Below the pieces are notes generated by a model. The model had not been told where the DNA came from. It saw only the letters and a program-made list of their open reading frames with translations, and searched no databases. A program made the position numbers and the translations under genes. A DNA stretch of 64,000 nt from Neotamlana sargassicola (GTDB lineage: Bacteria > Bacteroidota > Bacteroidia > Flavobacteriales > Flavobacteriaceae). Every line of letters begins with the position of its first letter. Positions within the stretch are counted from its first letter, which is position 1. The DNA lies in contig NZ_JAJAPX010000002.1 of assembly GCF_020523965.1 (NCBI RefSeq), positions 558,001-622,000 on the forward strand, written 5' to 3'. This document shows positions 51,449 through 60,545 of this stretch, one piece after another.

Positions 51449-52442
51449 TTTTAAACATCACCAATCTGCACACTGCGAAAATGGTGTAGTTTCAAATTTA
51501 ATGAAGCATAATGGCTTAAACATTAGCGAACCTATGATTTTTGGTATAGGTTCTGGGCTTATATACTGTTACATTCCGTTTCTAAAGGTAAATCATGGGC
51601 CAGCAGTAACCTATCGTGTTATGCCTGGGCTTATTTTTAAACGTTTTGCAAAACGAATAGGCGTGACTTTTAAACGTGAAAAATTTAAAAGTGTAGCCAA
51701 AGCGAAACAGCGTTTAGACGAAAATTTAAAAAACAACAACCCGGTTGGTTTACAAGTTGGTATTTATCATTTGTTATACTTGCCAGATCATTACCGTTTT
51801 CATTTTAATGCCCATAATATAGTGGTTTATGGTAAAGAAGGTAACAATTATTTGGTTAGCGATCCTGTTATTGAAACCGTTGCAACTTTAGATGAAAAAC
51901 AAATGGAAAAGGCGCGTTTTGCCAAAGGTCCATTTGCGCCAAACGGACAAATTTATTATCCCATTTCTTTCCCAAAAGAAAGTGACATTCCGTATAAAGA
52001 AGCCATTGTAAAAGGTATAAAACAAACGTGTCGAGATATGTTGGCGCCAATTCCAATTGTTGGTGTAAAAGGCATTCGAATGGTGGCAAAACTCATTAAA
52101 AAGTGGCCAAAGAAAAAAGGTATAAAAGTAGCCAATCATTATTTGGGGCAAATTGTACGTATGCAAGAAGAAATTGGTACCGGTGGTGGTGGCTTTCGTT
52201 ATATTTTTGCTGCTTTTTTACAAGAATCTAGTGCTATTTTAAATAATGAAAAACTCATGGAACTCTCTAAGGAAATGACCGTAATTGGCGATTTATGGAG
52301 AGATTTTGCTTTGGAAGCATCGCGTTTATACAAAAACCGCAAGGCAACAACAGGATCGTACGATAAGGTTTCGGAGATGTTATTTGAGTTAGCAGATAAA
52401 GAAGAAGTGTTTTTTAAAACATTAAAAAAAGCCATAAAATAG
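51438..52442 (+). CDS. BtrH_N / DUF4872-type protein (candidate acyltransferase)
   Basis: A 334-residue protein. The N-terminal domain (~1-165) has the papain-like arrangement of the BtrH_N family: Cys13 (HQSAHCENGVVSNLMKHNG), His126 (FHFNAHNIVVYG) and Asp142 (YLVSDPVIE). The C-terminal helical part (~175-330, EEIGTGGGGFRYIFAAFLQESS) fits DUF4872. BtrH moves an acyl chain from an ACP to an aminoglycoside amine during butirosin synthesis. Here, in a pathway that ends with acyl transfer from ACP, an analogous role is reasonable but unproven. Overlaps the preceding gene; the ABC pair follows after 3 bases. Confidence 0.82.
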   Translation: MKIDFKHHQSAHCENGVVSNLMKHNGLNISEPMIFGIGSGLIYCYIPFLKVNHGPAVTYRVMPGLIFKRFAKRIGVTFKREKFKSVAKAKQRLDENLKNNNPVGLQVGIYHLLYLPDHYRFHFNAHNIVVYGKEGNNYLVSDPVIETVATLDEKQMEKARFAKGPFAPNGQIYYPISFPKESDIPYKEAIVKGIKQTCRDMLAPIPIVGVKGIRMVAKLIKKWPKKKGIKVANHYLGQIVRMQEEIGTGGGGFRYIFAAFLQESSAILNNEKLMELSKEMTVIGDLWRDFALEASRLYKNRKATTGSYDKVSEMLFELADKEEVFFKTLKKAIK

Positions 52443-52445
52443 AAA

Positions 52446-53189
52446 ATGATAGTAATAGATAAAATCTCAAAAAAATATGTAGGTGCCGATAATTATTCGG
52501 TGTCTAATTTGAGTCTGTCTATAAAAGATCAAGAAATTTTTGGGCTTTTAGGGCCAAATGGCGCCGGAAAAACAACCCTAATTTCTATGTTATGTGCTTT
52601 GGTAAAACCAACTTCGGGGCATTTTACCATCAATAATTTAAACTATAAACAGCACAAAACTGAAATTAAAAAACTTATAGGTATTGTGCCACAAGAATAT
52701 GCGTTGTACCCAACCTTAACTGCGTTCGAGAATTTAAAATATTTTGGTAGCATGTATGGTTTAAAAGGTAAAGCGCTAAACCAAAAAATATTAAGTCACC
52801 TAGAAATTTTAGGGCTAGAGAAATTTGCAAACAAGAAAATTGATACTTTCTCTGGCGGTATGAAACGTCGCGTTAATTTATTAGCGAGTATTTTACATAA
52901 CCCTAAAGTTTTAATTTTAGATGAACCTACGGTTGGGGTAGATGTGCAGTCTAAAAACGTGATAATTAATTTTTTAAAAGAGCTTAATGCAAACGGAACA
53001 ACTATAATTTATACCTCGCATCATCTTAATGAAGCAGAGCAGTTTTGTACAAAAGTGGCCATTATAGATCACGGAAAAATAATTATTGAAGGAAAGCCAA
53101 AGGATTTAATTAATCAATCTGACGAATTGCATAACCTTGAAGATGTATTTATAAGTTTAACCGGTAAAGAACTTCGCGATTATGCATAA
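52446..53189 (+). CDS. ABC transporter ATP-binding protein
   Basis: A 247-residue ABC ATPase of the DrrA/CcmA-like export group. Walker A GPNGAGKTT, Q-loop VPQEYALYPTLTAFENL, signature SGGMKRRVNLL, Walker B VLILDEPTVGVD, and the switch His in YTSHHLNEAEQF. It powers the permease encoded by the next gene, whose start it overlaps by 8 bases. It may export pigment or precursor to the outer membrane (inference from place). Confidence 0.94.
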   Translation: MIVIDKISKKYVGADNYSVSNLSLSIKDQEIFGLLGPNGAGKTTLISMLCALVKPTSGHFTINNLNYKQHKTEIKKLIGIVPQEYALYPTLTAFENLKYFGSMYGLKGKALNQKILSHLEILGLEKFANKKIDTFSGGMKRRVNLLASILHNPKVLILDEPTVGVDVQSKNVIINFLKELNANGTTIIYTSHHLNEAEQFCTKVAIIDHGKIIIEGKPKDLINQSDELHNLEDVFISLTGKELRDYA

Positions 53190-54450
53190 GTTACTAGCAT
53201 CGGCATATAAGGAGTTTTTATTGTTAAAACGAGATTTTGGTAGTGTTATCATCTTGTTTGTAATGCCTTTGGTGTTAATAATTACCATTACTTTAATTCA
53301 AGATAGCACTTTTAAAACCATCGAGAATACTCAAATTCCTATTTTGGTGGTAGATAATGATAAAGGTGAAGTCGCCAAAACCATGTTGGAAGGTTTGCAA
53401 TCTTCGGAAGCTTTTGAAATTATTATGAGTGCTACTGAAGCTGAAGCGAAAGATTTGGTATTTGGTGGCGATTATCAATTGGCAGTAATAATTCCAACTC
53501 ATTTAACTTCAGATTTAAATAAAAAAGTAAATAATAACGTCGATAATTTACTGCAAAATTTCGGAATAGGCTCAGAAAGCAATGCTTCAGAACAACCAGA
53601 AGTTACAAGTAAAGAAGTGCGTTTATATTTCGATCCTGCAACACAAGTATCATTTAAAAATTCGGTTAAAAATGGTATTGATAAAATGATTTCAAAAATT
53701 GAAATGAAAACCATTTACACTAGTTTTCAAAAGCAATTAAGTGAAAATCCAGACGATGTTATTTTTAAAACCGATAATTTTGTAAAGTTTAAAGAAATAC
53801 TTCCAAAAAAAGACAATGAAGAATTTATTCCAAACTCTGCACAACATAACGTTCCTGCTTGGTCGTTATTTGCCATTTTCTTCATAATTGTACCTTTATC
53901 AATAAATATTGTAAAGGAAAAAAGTCAAGGCACCTTTGTTAGGTTGCGTACAAATCCAGTAAGTTATGCCACGGTTTTAGGTGGTAAAACGGTTGTGTAT
54001 TTAGCGGTTTGCCTTATTCAATTTGCATTAATGCTGGCGGTTGGTGTATTCGTATTTCCAAAAATTGGGTTACCAACACTCGATGTTTCTGGCAGGTTGC
54101 CATTGTTGTTTGTAGTTAGTATTTTTGCTGGCTTAGCAGCAATTGGCTTAGGTGTTTTAATTGGTACTATTGCAAAAACCCAAGAACAGTCGGCGCCATT
54201 TGGAGCCACGTTTGTGGTTATTTTGGCAGCGATTGGTGGTGTTTGGGTGCCCGTTTTTATAATGCCAAAGTTTATGCAAGTATTATCGAATATTTCGCCT
54301 ATGAACTGGGGATTAAATGCTTATTACGATGTGTTTTTACGCAACGGAAGTTTAGCCAGTATTTTGCCAGAATTAGCATTGCTGTTATTGTTTTTTATAG
54401 TAACTACGTTGCTATCAATATTTTTTAACGAGAAGAAACATGCGGTCTAA
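53182..54450 (+). CDS. ABC-2 type transporter permease
   Basis: A 422-residue permease. One N-terminal span (~20-38), a large extracytoplasmic domain (~40-225), then five spans from ~residue 230 (AWSLFAIFFIIVPLSINIVKEKSQGTFVRLR) to the end. This is the ABC-2 layout used by drug and polysaccharide exporters such as YhhJ. Works with the preceding ATPase. Its end overlaps the thioesterase gene by 11 bases. Confidence 0.92.
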   Translation: MHKLLASAYKEFLLLKRDFGSVIILFVMPLVLIITITLIQDSTFKTIENTQIPILVVDNDKGEVAKTMLEGLQSSEAFEIIMSATEAEAKDLVFGGDYQLAVIIPTHLTSDLNKKVNNNVDNLLQNFGIGSESNASEQPEVTSKEVRLYFDPATQVSFKNSVKNGIDKMISKIEMKTIYTSFQKQLSENPDDVIFKTDNFVKFKEILPKKDNEEFIPNSAQHNVPAWSLFAIFFIIVPLSINIVKEKSQGTFVRLRTNPVSYATVLGGKTVVYLAVCLIQFALMLAVGVFVFPKIGLPTLDVSGRLPLLFVVSIFAGLAAIGLGVLIGTIAKTQEQSAPFGATFVVILAAIGGVWVPVFIMPKFMQVLSNISPMNWGLNAYYDVFLRNGSLASILPELALLLLFFIVTTLLSIFFNEKKHAV

Positions 54451-54880
54451 ACCAAAAGAAATAGAACATACAAGTAAAGTGCGGGTAAGGTTTGTAGAAA
54501 CCGATCCGTTAGGAATTGTATGGCACGGAAATTACATTCAATATTTCGAAGATGGTAGGGAAAACTTTGGAAGGCATCATGGTATTTCATATTTAGATCA
54601 AAAAGAATACGGTTTTGCAACGCCAATAATAGAATCGAAAACCAAGCATAAACGCCCTTTAAAATATGGAGATGTAGCCACTATAAAAACCATTTTTGTA
54701 GATAGTTCGGCAGCAAAAATGATTTTTCGCTACGAAATATACAACCAAAAAAACGAGTTGGTTTGCACTGGGGAAACCGTTCAGGTTTTTGTAGATAATA
54801 TTGGGCAAGGTGAATTGTGGTTAACGCCACCAGATTTTTTTACAGATTGGAAGAAAAAAGTAGGTTTGCGAGATGAGTAA
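54440..54880 (+). CDS. Acyl thioesterase (4HBT hotdog, YbgC-like)
   Basis: A 146-residue single-hotdog thioesterase: RFVETDPLGIVWHGNYIQYFEDGRENFG carries the catalytic Asp and the Gly-His-Asn pattern of the 4-hydroxybenzoyl-CoA thioesterase family. Closest counterpart in aryl polyene loci is ApeK. It could release stalled chains or edit wrong starters. Overlaps the genes on both sides by 8-11 bases, so translation is coupled. Confidence 0.9.
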   Translation: MRSKPKEIEHTSKVRVRFVETDPLGIVWHGNYIQYFEDGRENFGRHHGISYLDQKEYGFATPIIESKTKHKRPLKYGDVATIKTIFVDSSAAKMIFRYEIYNQKNELVCTGETVQVFVDNIGQGELWLTPPDFFTDWKKKVGLRDE

Positions 54881-56015
54881 AGTATATCTGTCATATAACA
54901 ACATTATCTCATCTTTAGGCTTCAATAGCGCTTCGGTTGCGAAAGAAGTGATGCTTGGTAATTCCGGATTGAAACAAATTAAGGATACTTCGGTAATGCC
55001 AGAACCTTTTATGTCATCTTTAATAGATGATGATGCGTTAACGGCAGCTTTCAAAAATAAAACAGAAAAAAAATATACCAAACTTGAAAAGATGTTTATT
55101 ACATCGCTTCAAGATACTTTAGGTCAATCTAACATTGTGTTAACCGATCGTGTTGGTCTCATTATTTCAACAACAAAAGGCAATATAGATGCTTTAGATG
55201 CTGAAAACGATTTCCCAAAAGAACGTGCTTATCTCGATGTTTTAGCTAAAAATGTAGCCCATTATTTTGGTTTTCAAACGGAACCTATTGTGTTGTCAAA
55301 CGCATGTGTGTCTGGTGTTTTGGCGGTTGCGGTAGCTAAACGTTACATAAAAAGCAACATGTTCGATCATGTGTTTATTGTGGCGGGCGATTTGGTTACC
55401 GAGTTTATTTTATCGGGTTTCAATTCTTTTCAAGCATTAAGTTCAGAAATTTGTAAACCTTACGATAAAAATAGAATAGGTATTAATATTGGCGAAGTAG
55501 CCGTGAGCGCTCTAGTCACTAAAAATGAAGAAAATTTAAGTGACGAAGCGGTTGAAATTTTAGGCGAAGCATCTTGTAACGATGCCAATCATATTTCAGG
55601 ACCATCGCGTACTGGCGAAGGTTTGTACAGAAGTATAAAATCGGCTTTAGCGCAATCAAATTTAACTTCAGAAGACATCGATTATATTTCCGCCCACGGT
55701 ACGGCAACCATGTATAACGACGAAATGGAAGCGATTGCATTAAACCGTTTGGGTTTAGAAAAAACACCAATGAATAGTTTAAAAGGGTATTTTGGACACA
55801 CATTAGGCGCATCAGGTTTATTAGAAACCATAATTGGTATGTACGCCTTAAAACAAAATATGCTAATAAAAACCTTAGGTTTTGCAGAAATGGGTGTAAC
55901 ACAGCCTATAAATGTTATTGAAAACACTGTAGAAAAGCCGTTATCAACATTTTTAAAAACAGCTTCGGGTTTTGGCGGTTGTAATACAGCGGTTATTTTT
56001 AAAAAAGTAAAATAA
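54873..56015 (+). CDS. Beta-ketoacyl-ACP synthase (ketosynthase B)
   Basis: A 380-residue FabF-like enzyme, somewhat short for the family. All three active-site residues are kept: Cys145 (LSNACVSGVLAVAV), His275 (SAHGTATMYNDEME) and His309 (KGYFGHTLGASG), with a FGGCNTAVIF ending. It is the second apparently active ketosynthase of the cluster. The following 208-residue truncated KS-like protein and ACP 2 may be its partners. Confidence 0.92.
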   Translation: MSKVYLSYNNIISSLGFNSASVAKEVMLGNSGLKQIKDTSVMPEPFMSSLIDDDALTAAFKNKTEKKYTKLEKMFITSLQDTLGQSNIVLTDRVGLIISTTKGNIDALDAENDFPKERAYLDVLAKNVAHYFGFQTEPIVLSNACVSGVLAVAVAKRYIKSNMFDHVFIVAGDLVTEFILSGFNSFQALSSEICKPYDKNRIGINIGEVAVSALVTKNEENLSDEAVEILGEASCNDANHISGPSRTGEGLYRSIKSALAQSNLTSEDIDYISAHGTATMYNDEMEAIALNRLGLEKTPMNSLKGYFGHTLGASGLLETIIGMYALKQNMLIKTLGFAEMGVTQPINVIENTVEKPLSTFLKTASGFGGCNTAVIFKKVK

Positions 56016-56030
56016 GATTGATAATTAATA

Positions 56031-56657
56031 ATGAAAAATCAGTTTAAAATATCGTCTTATTGCCATGTTAAGCAAAATAAAATTAGCCTTAACGGAACTG
56101 TTTTGTTTTCAGCTGAAGCTGAAGAATCAAAATTTTTAAAGCAAGCTTATAAAGCCTTAGATGTTAATTATTCCAAGTTTTTTAAAATGGATAAATTAAG
56201 TCAGTTAGCTTTTTTAGCAGCCGATGTTTTGTTGCAACACGAAAATATTTCCGAAGAAAACCAAGAAAATATAGCCTTGGTTATGGGGAATAAAGCATCG
56301 AGTTTAGATACCGATAGAAAACACCAAGACAGTATTCAAGATAAAGCAAGTTATTACCCAAGCCCTGCGGTGTTTGTGTATACCTTGCCAAATATTATGT
56401 TGGGAGAAATTAGTATTAAATACAAATTGTACTCAGAAAACAGTTTCTTTGTATTCGAAAATTTTAAAACCAACTATTTTTATAATTACACGAATAGTTT
56501 AATTGACGATAAAAAGGCCGATAAAATTTTATGCGGTTGGGTAAATGTAGATGATGAAGATTACGAAGCCTTTTTATATCTTGTAACACCCAACGGAAAT
56601 TTACAACATACAGAAAAACAAATAAATACATTATATAACGAATTATGGAAGCTTTAA
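56031..56657 (+). CDS. Truncated ketosynthase-like protein without catalytic cysteine
   Basis: A 208-residue protein that matches only the N-terminal half of a ketosynthase: LSQLAFLAADVLLQHENI, IALVMGNKASSLDTDRKHQ, SPAVFVYTLPNIMLGEISIKYKL, then SENSFFVF where the nucleophile Cys would lie (here absent) and ILCGWVNVDDEDYEAFLYLV as the final strand. The C-terminal half with both histidines is missing. The frame is intact and its end overlaps ACP 2 by 13 bases, so it looks selected rather than broken. It may be a structural partner of ketosynthase B (inference). Confidence 0.75.
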   Translation: MKNQFKISSYCHVKQNKISLNGTVLFSAEAEESKFLKQAYKALDVNYSKFFKMDKLSQLAFLAADVLLQHENISEENQENIALVMGNKASSLDTDRKHQDSIQDKASYYPSPAVFVYTLPNIMLGEISIKYKLYSENSFFVFENFKTNYFYNYTNSLIDDKKADKILCGWVNVDDEDYEAFLYLVTPNGNLQHTEKQINTLYNELWKL

Positions 56658-56902
56658 AACAAGAATTGAAAGAAAGCCTTGTAGAACAATTAAATTTGGA
56701 AGATATAACACCTGCCGAAATTGCTGATGACGATATGTTATTTGGAGATGGTTTAGGTTTAGATTCTATTGATGCTTTAGAGCTTATTGTAATGCTCGAT
56801 AAAACTTACGGTATAAAATTAACCGACCCAAAACAAGGTCGTGCTATTTTCGAAAGTATTAACACCATGTCTGCATACATCGCAGAACACCGTACAAAAT
56901 AA
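56645..56902 (+). CDS. Acyl carrier protein 2
   Basis: An 85-residue acidic ACP with attachment serine S41 in GDGLGLDSIDALELIVM. It is similar in size to ACP 1 but distinct in sequence, giving the cluster two carriers as in aryl polyene loci (ApeE/ApeF). A ketosynthase follows after 8 bases. Confidence 0.93.
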   Translation: MEALKQELKESLVEQLNLEDITPAEIADDDMLFGDGLGLDSIDALELIVMLDKTYGIKLTDPKQGRAIFESINTMSAYIAEHRTK

Positions 56903-56910
56903 TTACAAAA

Positions 56911-58110
56911 ATGGGTAAAGGCGTTGCAATTACAGGTATGGGTATTATATCTGCTATTGGAAACAATGTAGACGAAAATCGCGAAGCACTTTTTGCTGGT
57001 AAAACGGGCATTGGTCGCGTGGTTAAAATTAACACCAATCATAAAAATGAAATTATGGTTGGTGAAATTGCATATACCAATAGCCAACTAGAAAACCTAT
57101 TGCAATTACCCGAAACTAATAATTATTCAAGAACCGCTTTGTTAGGTGCTGTCGCTGCTAAAGAAGCAGTTGAAAGTGCTTGTATTTCTGATATAAATGA
57201 ATATAAAACCGGTTTAATATCAGCAACCAGTGTTGGTGGTATGGACATGACCGAGAAATACTATTACGAGTATTTAGAAGATAAAACGGTTCAAAAATAT
57301 ATCGAAGCCCATCATGCGGGCGACTCTACCCAAAAAATAGCTGAACAATTGGGGCTTAAAAATAGTTTGGTAACAACTATTAGCACTGCTTGTTCTTCGG
57401 CTGCAAATGCCATTATGTTGGGTGCAAGACTTATAAAATCTGGTAAATTAGATCGTGTTATTGTGGGTGGAGCCGATTGCTTATCGAAATTCACGATTAA
57501 CGGATTTAAAAGTTTAATGATTTTGTCAGACACCTACAATACACCCTTCGATGAAAACCGAAAAGGTTTAAATTTAGGTGAAGCTGCTGCCTTTTTGGTG
57601 TTAGAATCTGATGCAGTTGTTAAAGCTGAAAATAAAAACGTATTGGCTTATTTAAAAGGTTACGGTAATGCCAACGATGCGTTTCATCAAACCGCATCAT
57701 CAGAGAATGGCGATGGTGCTACTTTAGCTATGCAACAAGCCTTAAAAGTGGCAAATTTAAATGCAGAAGCGATAGATTATGTAAATGCGCATGGAACAGC
57801 TACGGGAAATAACGATTTATCTGAAGGAAAAGCCTTTTTACGCGTGTTTAATACAATGCCGCCCTTTAGTTCTACAAAACCGTTTACAGGACACACTTTA
57901 GCCGCTGCTGGTGGTATTGAAGCGGTGTTTTCGGTATTGGCTTTACAACATAATGTGTTGTATCCAAATTTAAATTATAAAACACCAATGTCGGCATTTA
58001 ATCTTGTGCCAGAATTGGAGTTAAAGGAAAAACCGATAACAAACATTTTATCAAATTCTTTAGGTTTTGGTGGGAATTGTTCAACCTTAATATTTTCAAA
58101 ACAAGCGTAG
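56911..58110 (+). CDS. Beta-ketoacyl-ACP synthase (ketosynthase C)
   Basis: A 399-residue FabF-like enzyme with Cys161 (ISTACSSAANAIM), His294 (NAHGTATGNNDLSEG) and His328 (KPFTGHTLAAAGGIE), ending LGFGGNCSTLIF. It lies directly before a chain-length-factor-like protein, so the two are the likely KS-CLF heterodimer (inference, by analogy with ApeO-ApeC), where KS elongates and CLF limits chain length. Confidence 0.93.
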   Translation: MGKGVAITGMGIISAIGNNVDENREALFAGKTGIGRVVKINTNHKNEIMVGEIAYTNSQLENLLQLPETNNYSRTALLGAVAAKEAVESACISDINEYKTGLISATSVGGMDMTEKYYYEYLEDKTVQKYIEAHHAGDSTQKIAEQLGLKNSLVTTISTACSSAANAIMLGARLIKSGKLDRVIVGGADCLSKFTINGFKSLMILSDTYNTPFDENRKGLNLGEAAAFLVLESDAVVKAENKNVLAYLKGYGNANDAFHQTASSENGDGATLAMQQALKVANLNAEAIDYVNAHGTATGNNDLSEGKAFLRVFNTMPPFSSTKPFTGHTLAAAGGIEAVFSVLALQHNVLYPNLNYKTPMSAFNLVPELELKEKPITNILSNSLGFGGNCSTLIFSKQA

Positions 58111-58112
58111 TT

Positions 58113-59177
58113 ATGGAAAAGGTTTACGTAAATGGTTTAGGAAGTATTTCGGCGCAAAATACATTTGATAATTCTGAGTTTTTAAACAGCGTTGAATTTT
58201 ATACAGAAAACGTTATTCCGGCAATAGATGTTAATTACAAAGCATTTATTTCGCCTGCAGCTGCACGACGTATGGCAAAAGGCATTAAAATGGGAATTGC
58301 GGTCTCAAGAACCGCTTTACAAGAAGCAAATTTAGAAAATGTGGACGCTATTATTACCGGAACAGGTATGGGCTGTGTGCGCGATTCCGAAAAGTTTTTA
58401 AGTGCAATAATCGATAATGATGAGCAATATTTAACACCAACGCCGTTTATACAATCTACACACAATACAGTTGGTGGCCAAATAGCTTTAGATATAGGTT
58501 GCAAAGGTTATAATTTTACCTATGTGCATGCGTCTGTATCGTTTGAGTCGGCTTTATTAGATGCGCTTTTACAGATAAAAACAGATGAAAGCCATTCTAT
58601 TTTAATAGGTGGAGTAGATGAATTGGCGCCACATACTATAGAAATTCATAAAGCGGTAAATCATATAAAATCTGAAGCTGTTGAGGCTTCAAAATTACTG
58701 GAAAATAAAACAAAAGGTGCTGTATTTAGCGAAGGCGCTAATTTCTTTGTGGTTTCAAATGAAAAATCTGAAACTAGCTACGCTGAGGTTGTCGATGTGA
58801 AATTAATTAACACTTTGGAAGCCGATGAATTAGAAACAGAGCTTAAAGCGTTTTTAAAAGAACAAAAGCTTACTGTTCAAGATTTAAGTGCTGTTGTTTT
58901 AGGCTGTAATGGCGATGTAGAATTTGATGGGTTTTACGATGTTTTAGCCGAAAATAGCTTAAAAGACATGCCGCAATTATATTACAAGCATTTGTCGGGC
59001 GAGTTTCATACCGCATCCTCTTTTGCGTTTTGGTTGGCTGCTCGTGTATTAAAATCGCAAACCATTCCAGAAGCTGTGGTTTTAAAAGGAGACATGCCTT
59101 CAGAAATAAAAAATGTATTACTTTACAACCAGTATCGCGGGCAAAATCATAGTTTTACTTTATTAAAATCATGCTAA
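58113..59177 (+). CDS. Chain-length-factor-like ketosynthase partner (Cys to Ser)
   Basis: From the ATG at 58113, 354 residues of KS fold without a working triad. The nucleophile position reads ASVS (Ser141 in VHASVSFESALL), the first His is replaced in VVLGCNGDVEFDG, and the second region is KHLSGEFHTASSFAF. This resembles the inactive CLF partner of type II systems; the KS precedes it by 2 bases. Its end overlaps the deacetylase gene by 7 bases. An in-frame ATG at 58077 lies inside the KS gene and is not needed. Confidence 0.85.
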   Translation: MEKVYVNGLGSISAQNTFDNSEFLNSVEFYTENVIPAIDVNYKAFISPAAARRMAKGIKMGIAVSRTALQEANLENVDAIITGTGMGCVRDSEKFLSAIIDNDEQYLTPTPFIQSTHNTVGGQIALDIGCKGYNFTYVHASVSFESALLDALLQIKTDESHSILIGGVDELAPHTIEIHKAVNHIKSEAVEASKLLENKTKGAVFSEGANFFVVSNEKSETSYAEVVDVKLINTLEADELETELKAFLKEQKLTVQDLSAVVLGCNGDVEFDGFYDVLAENSLKDMPQLYYKHLSGEFHTASSFAFWLAARVLKSQTIPEAVVLKGDMPSEIKNVLLYNQYRGQNHSFTLLKSC

Positions 59178-59935
59178 ATTTTAAAACCATAAGCATTGTT
59201 AGTTGTATTGCTTTACTTGGTTTAATTATTTGTAATAGCAGTTGGATTTTCATGGTTATGGTCGTTGTAATTTGGTTTGTAATTACGGGTTTAGGTTCAG
59301 GTTTAATTGGTTGGAATTATCATTTAAAATCGGTGCTTTCAAATGCAGAAACATCAAAAAATGCAGTTTCAATTACCTTTGATGATGGCCCAAATACAGA
59401 ATTCACGCCTAAAGTAATATCGCTCTTAAACCAGTTTAATGCAAAAGCCACTTTTTTTTGTATTGGTAAACAGGCTAAAAATCATCCAGAAATTTTAAAA
59501 CAAATTATTGCCGAAGGTCATATAATTGGCAATCATACGTTTTCTCATGCGAATAACTTCGGATTTTTTACTACTAAAAAAGTTATTTCAGAATTAGAGA
59601 AAACAAACAAAGTAATTGAAGAAATTACAGGGCTGAAAATGAAATTATACAGACCTGCATTTGGGGTTACAAATCCTAATATAGCTAAAGCGGTAAAGGT
59701 TTTAGGTGTAACATCGGTAGGTTGGAATGTACGCTCGCTCGATACAACTTCGCGAAGTGCAGAATCTGTTTTAAATAGAATAACAAAGCGCTTAAAAGCA
59801 GGCGATATTATTCTGTTGCACGACACTAGCGAGAAATCGCTCATCGTTTTGGAACAATTATTGTTATTTTTACAAAAGAAAAATTTAGCATCGGTAACTG
59901 TTGATGCTTTATGCGATTTACAACCTTATGAATAA
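59171..59935 (+). CDS. Membrane-anchored polysaccharide deacetylase-family protein
   Basis: A 254-residue NodB-homology protein with two close N-terminal spans (~8-45) and a CE4 domain: motif 1 SITFDDGPNTEFTPK, motif 2 GNHTFSHAN (zinc His pair), motif 3 YRPAFGVTNP, and a late DIILLHDTS (His). All metal and catalytic positions are present. CE4 enzymes remove N-acetyl groups from glycans. Why one lies in a pigment cluster is not clear; it may modify an envelope glycan or hydrolyse an acyl ester (inference). Confidence 0.88.
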   Translation: MLNFKTISIVSCIALLGLIICNSSWIFMVMVVVIWFVITGLGSGLIGWNYHLKSVLSNAETSKNAVSITFDDGPNTEFTPKVISLLNQFNAKATFFCIGKQAKNHPEILKQIIAEGHIIGNHTFSHANNFGFFTTKKVISELEKTNKVIEEITGLKMKLYRPAFGVTNPNIAKAVKVLGVTSVGWNVRSLDTTSRSAESVLNRITKRLKAGDIILLHDTSEKSLIVLEQLLLFLQKKNLASVTVDALCDLQPYE

Positions 59936-60545
59936 AATTTTATTGGTCTTTTTGTTTATGGCATCTTTAGTTGGTGCGCAGCAAAAAATGACAAATACCG
60001 AAGCCAAAGCATTAAAAGCTTTAGTGAAAAATAGAGCGTCGCAAACTAAAACCATTGTTAGCGATTTTACGCAATATAAGCATCTCGATTTTTTATCGAA
60101 CGATATAGTAACACAAGGGAAATTACATTTTAAATCGCCCGATTTTGTAAAGTGGGCTTACGTAAAGCCGTTTCAATACAGTGTTATATTTAAAAATAAA
60201 ACCCTATTTATAAATAACGAAGGCAGTAAAAGTGAAGTAGATGTTGGCTCGAGTAAAATGTTTACAGAACTTAATAATTTAATCGTAAAAAGTGTAAAAG
60301 GCGATATGTTTGATGATGCGCAGTTTGCTATTGCTTATTTTAATGTTGAAGAAGGTAGCTTAGTTCAGTTTGAGCCTAAAGACCCAAAACTAAATGAGTT
60401 CATAAAAAGTTTCCATATAGTTTTTAGTGAAAAAGGAGATGTTGAGACTATAAAAATGATTGAGCCTTCAGGCGATTACACAAAAATTGAATTTACAAAC
60501 CGGGTATTAAACTCAACGATTAGCAATGCGATTTTTAATAATTAG
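59928..60545 (+). CDS. LolA-like periplasmic carrier protein
   Basis: From the ATG at 59928 (overlapping the deacetylase stop), 205 residues with a signal peptide (MNKILLVFLFMASLVGAQ). The LolA half-barrel pattern is visible: SQTKTIVSDFTQYKHLDFLSNDIVTQGKLHFKSPDFVKW, YSVIFKNKTLFINNE, and SFHIVFSEKGDVETIKMIEPSGDYTKIEF. LolA carries lipoproteins in the periplasm; LolA homologues in aryl polyene clusters (ApeL) are thought to ferry the pigment. Adjacent to a lipoprotein and an MMPL exporter, consistent with that. Confidence 0.87.
   Translation: MNKILLVFLFMASLVGAQQKMTNTEAKALKALVKNRASQTKTIVSDFTQYKHLDFLSNDIVTQGKLHFKSPDFVKWAYVKPFQYSVIFKNKTLFINNEGSKSEVDVGSSKMFTELNNLIVKSVKGDMFDDAQFAIAYFNVEEGSLVQFEPKDPKLNEFIKSFHIVFSEKGDVETIKMIEPSGDYTKIEFTNRVLNSTISNAIFNN

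Noticed and set aside
56031-56657. Pseudogene call for the half-length ketosynthase
   Set aside because: No frameshift or stop interrupts it, spacing to neighbours is tight, and it overlaps ACP 2; it looks like a maintained short gene.
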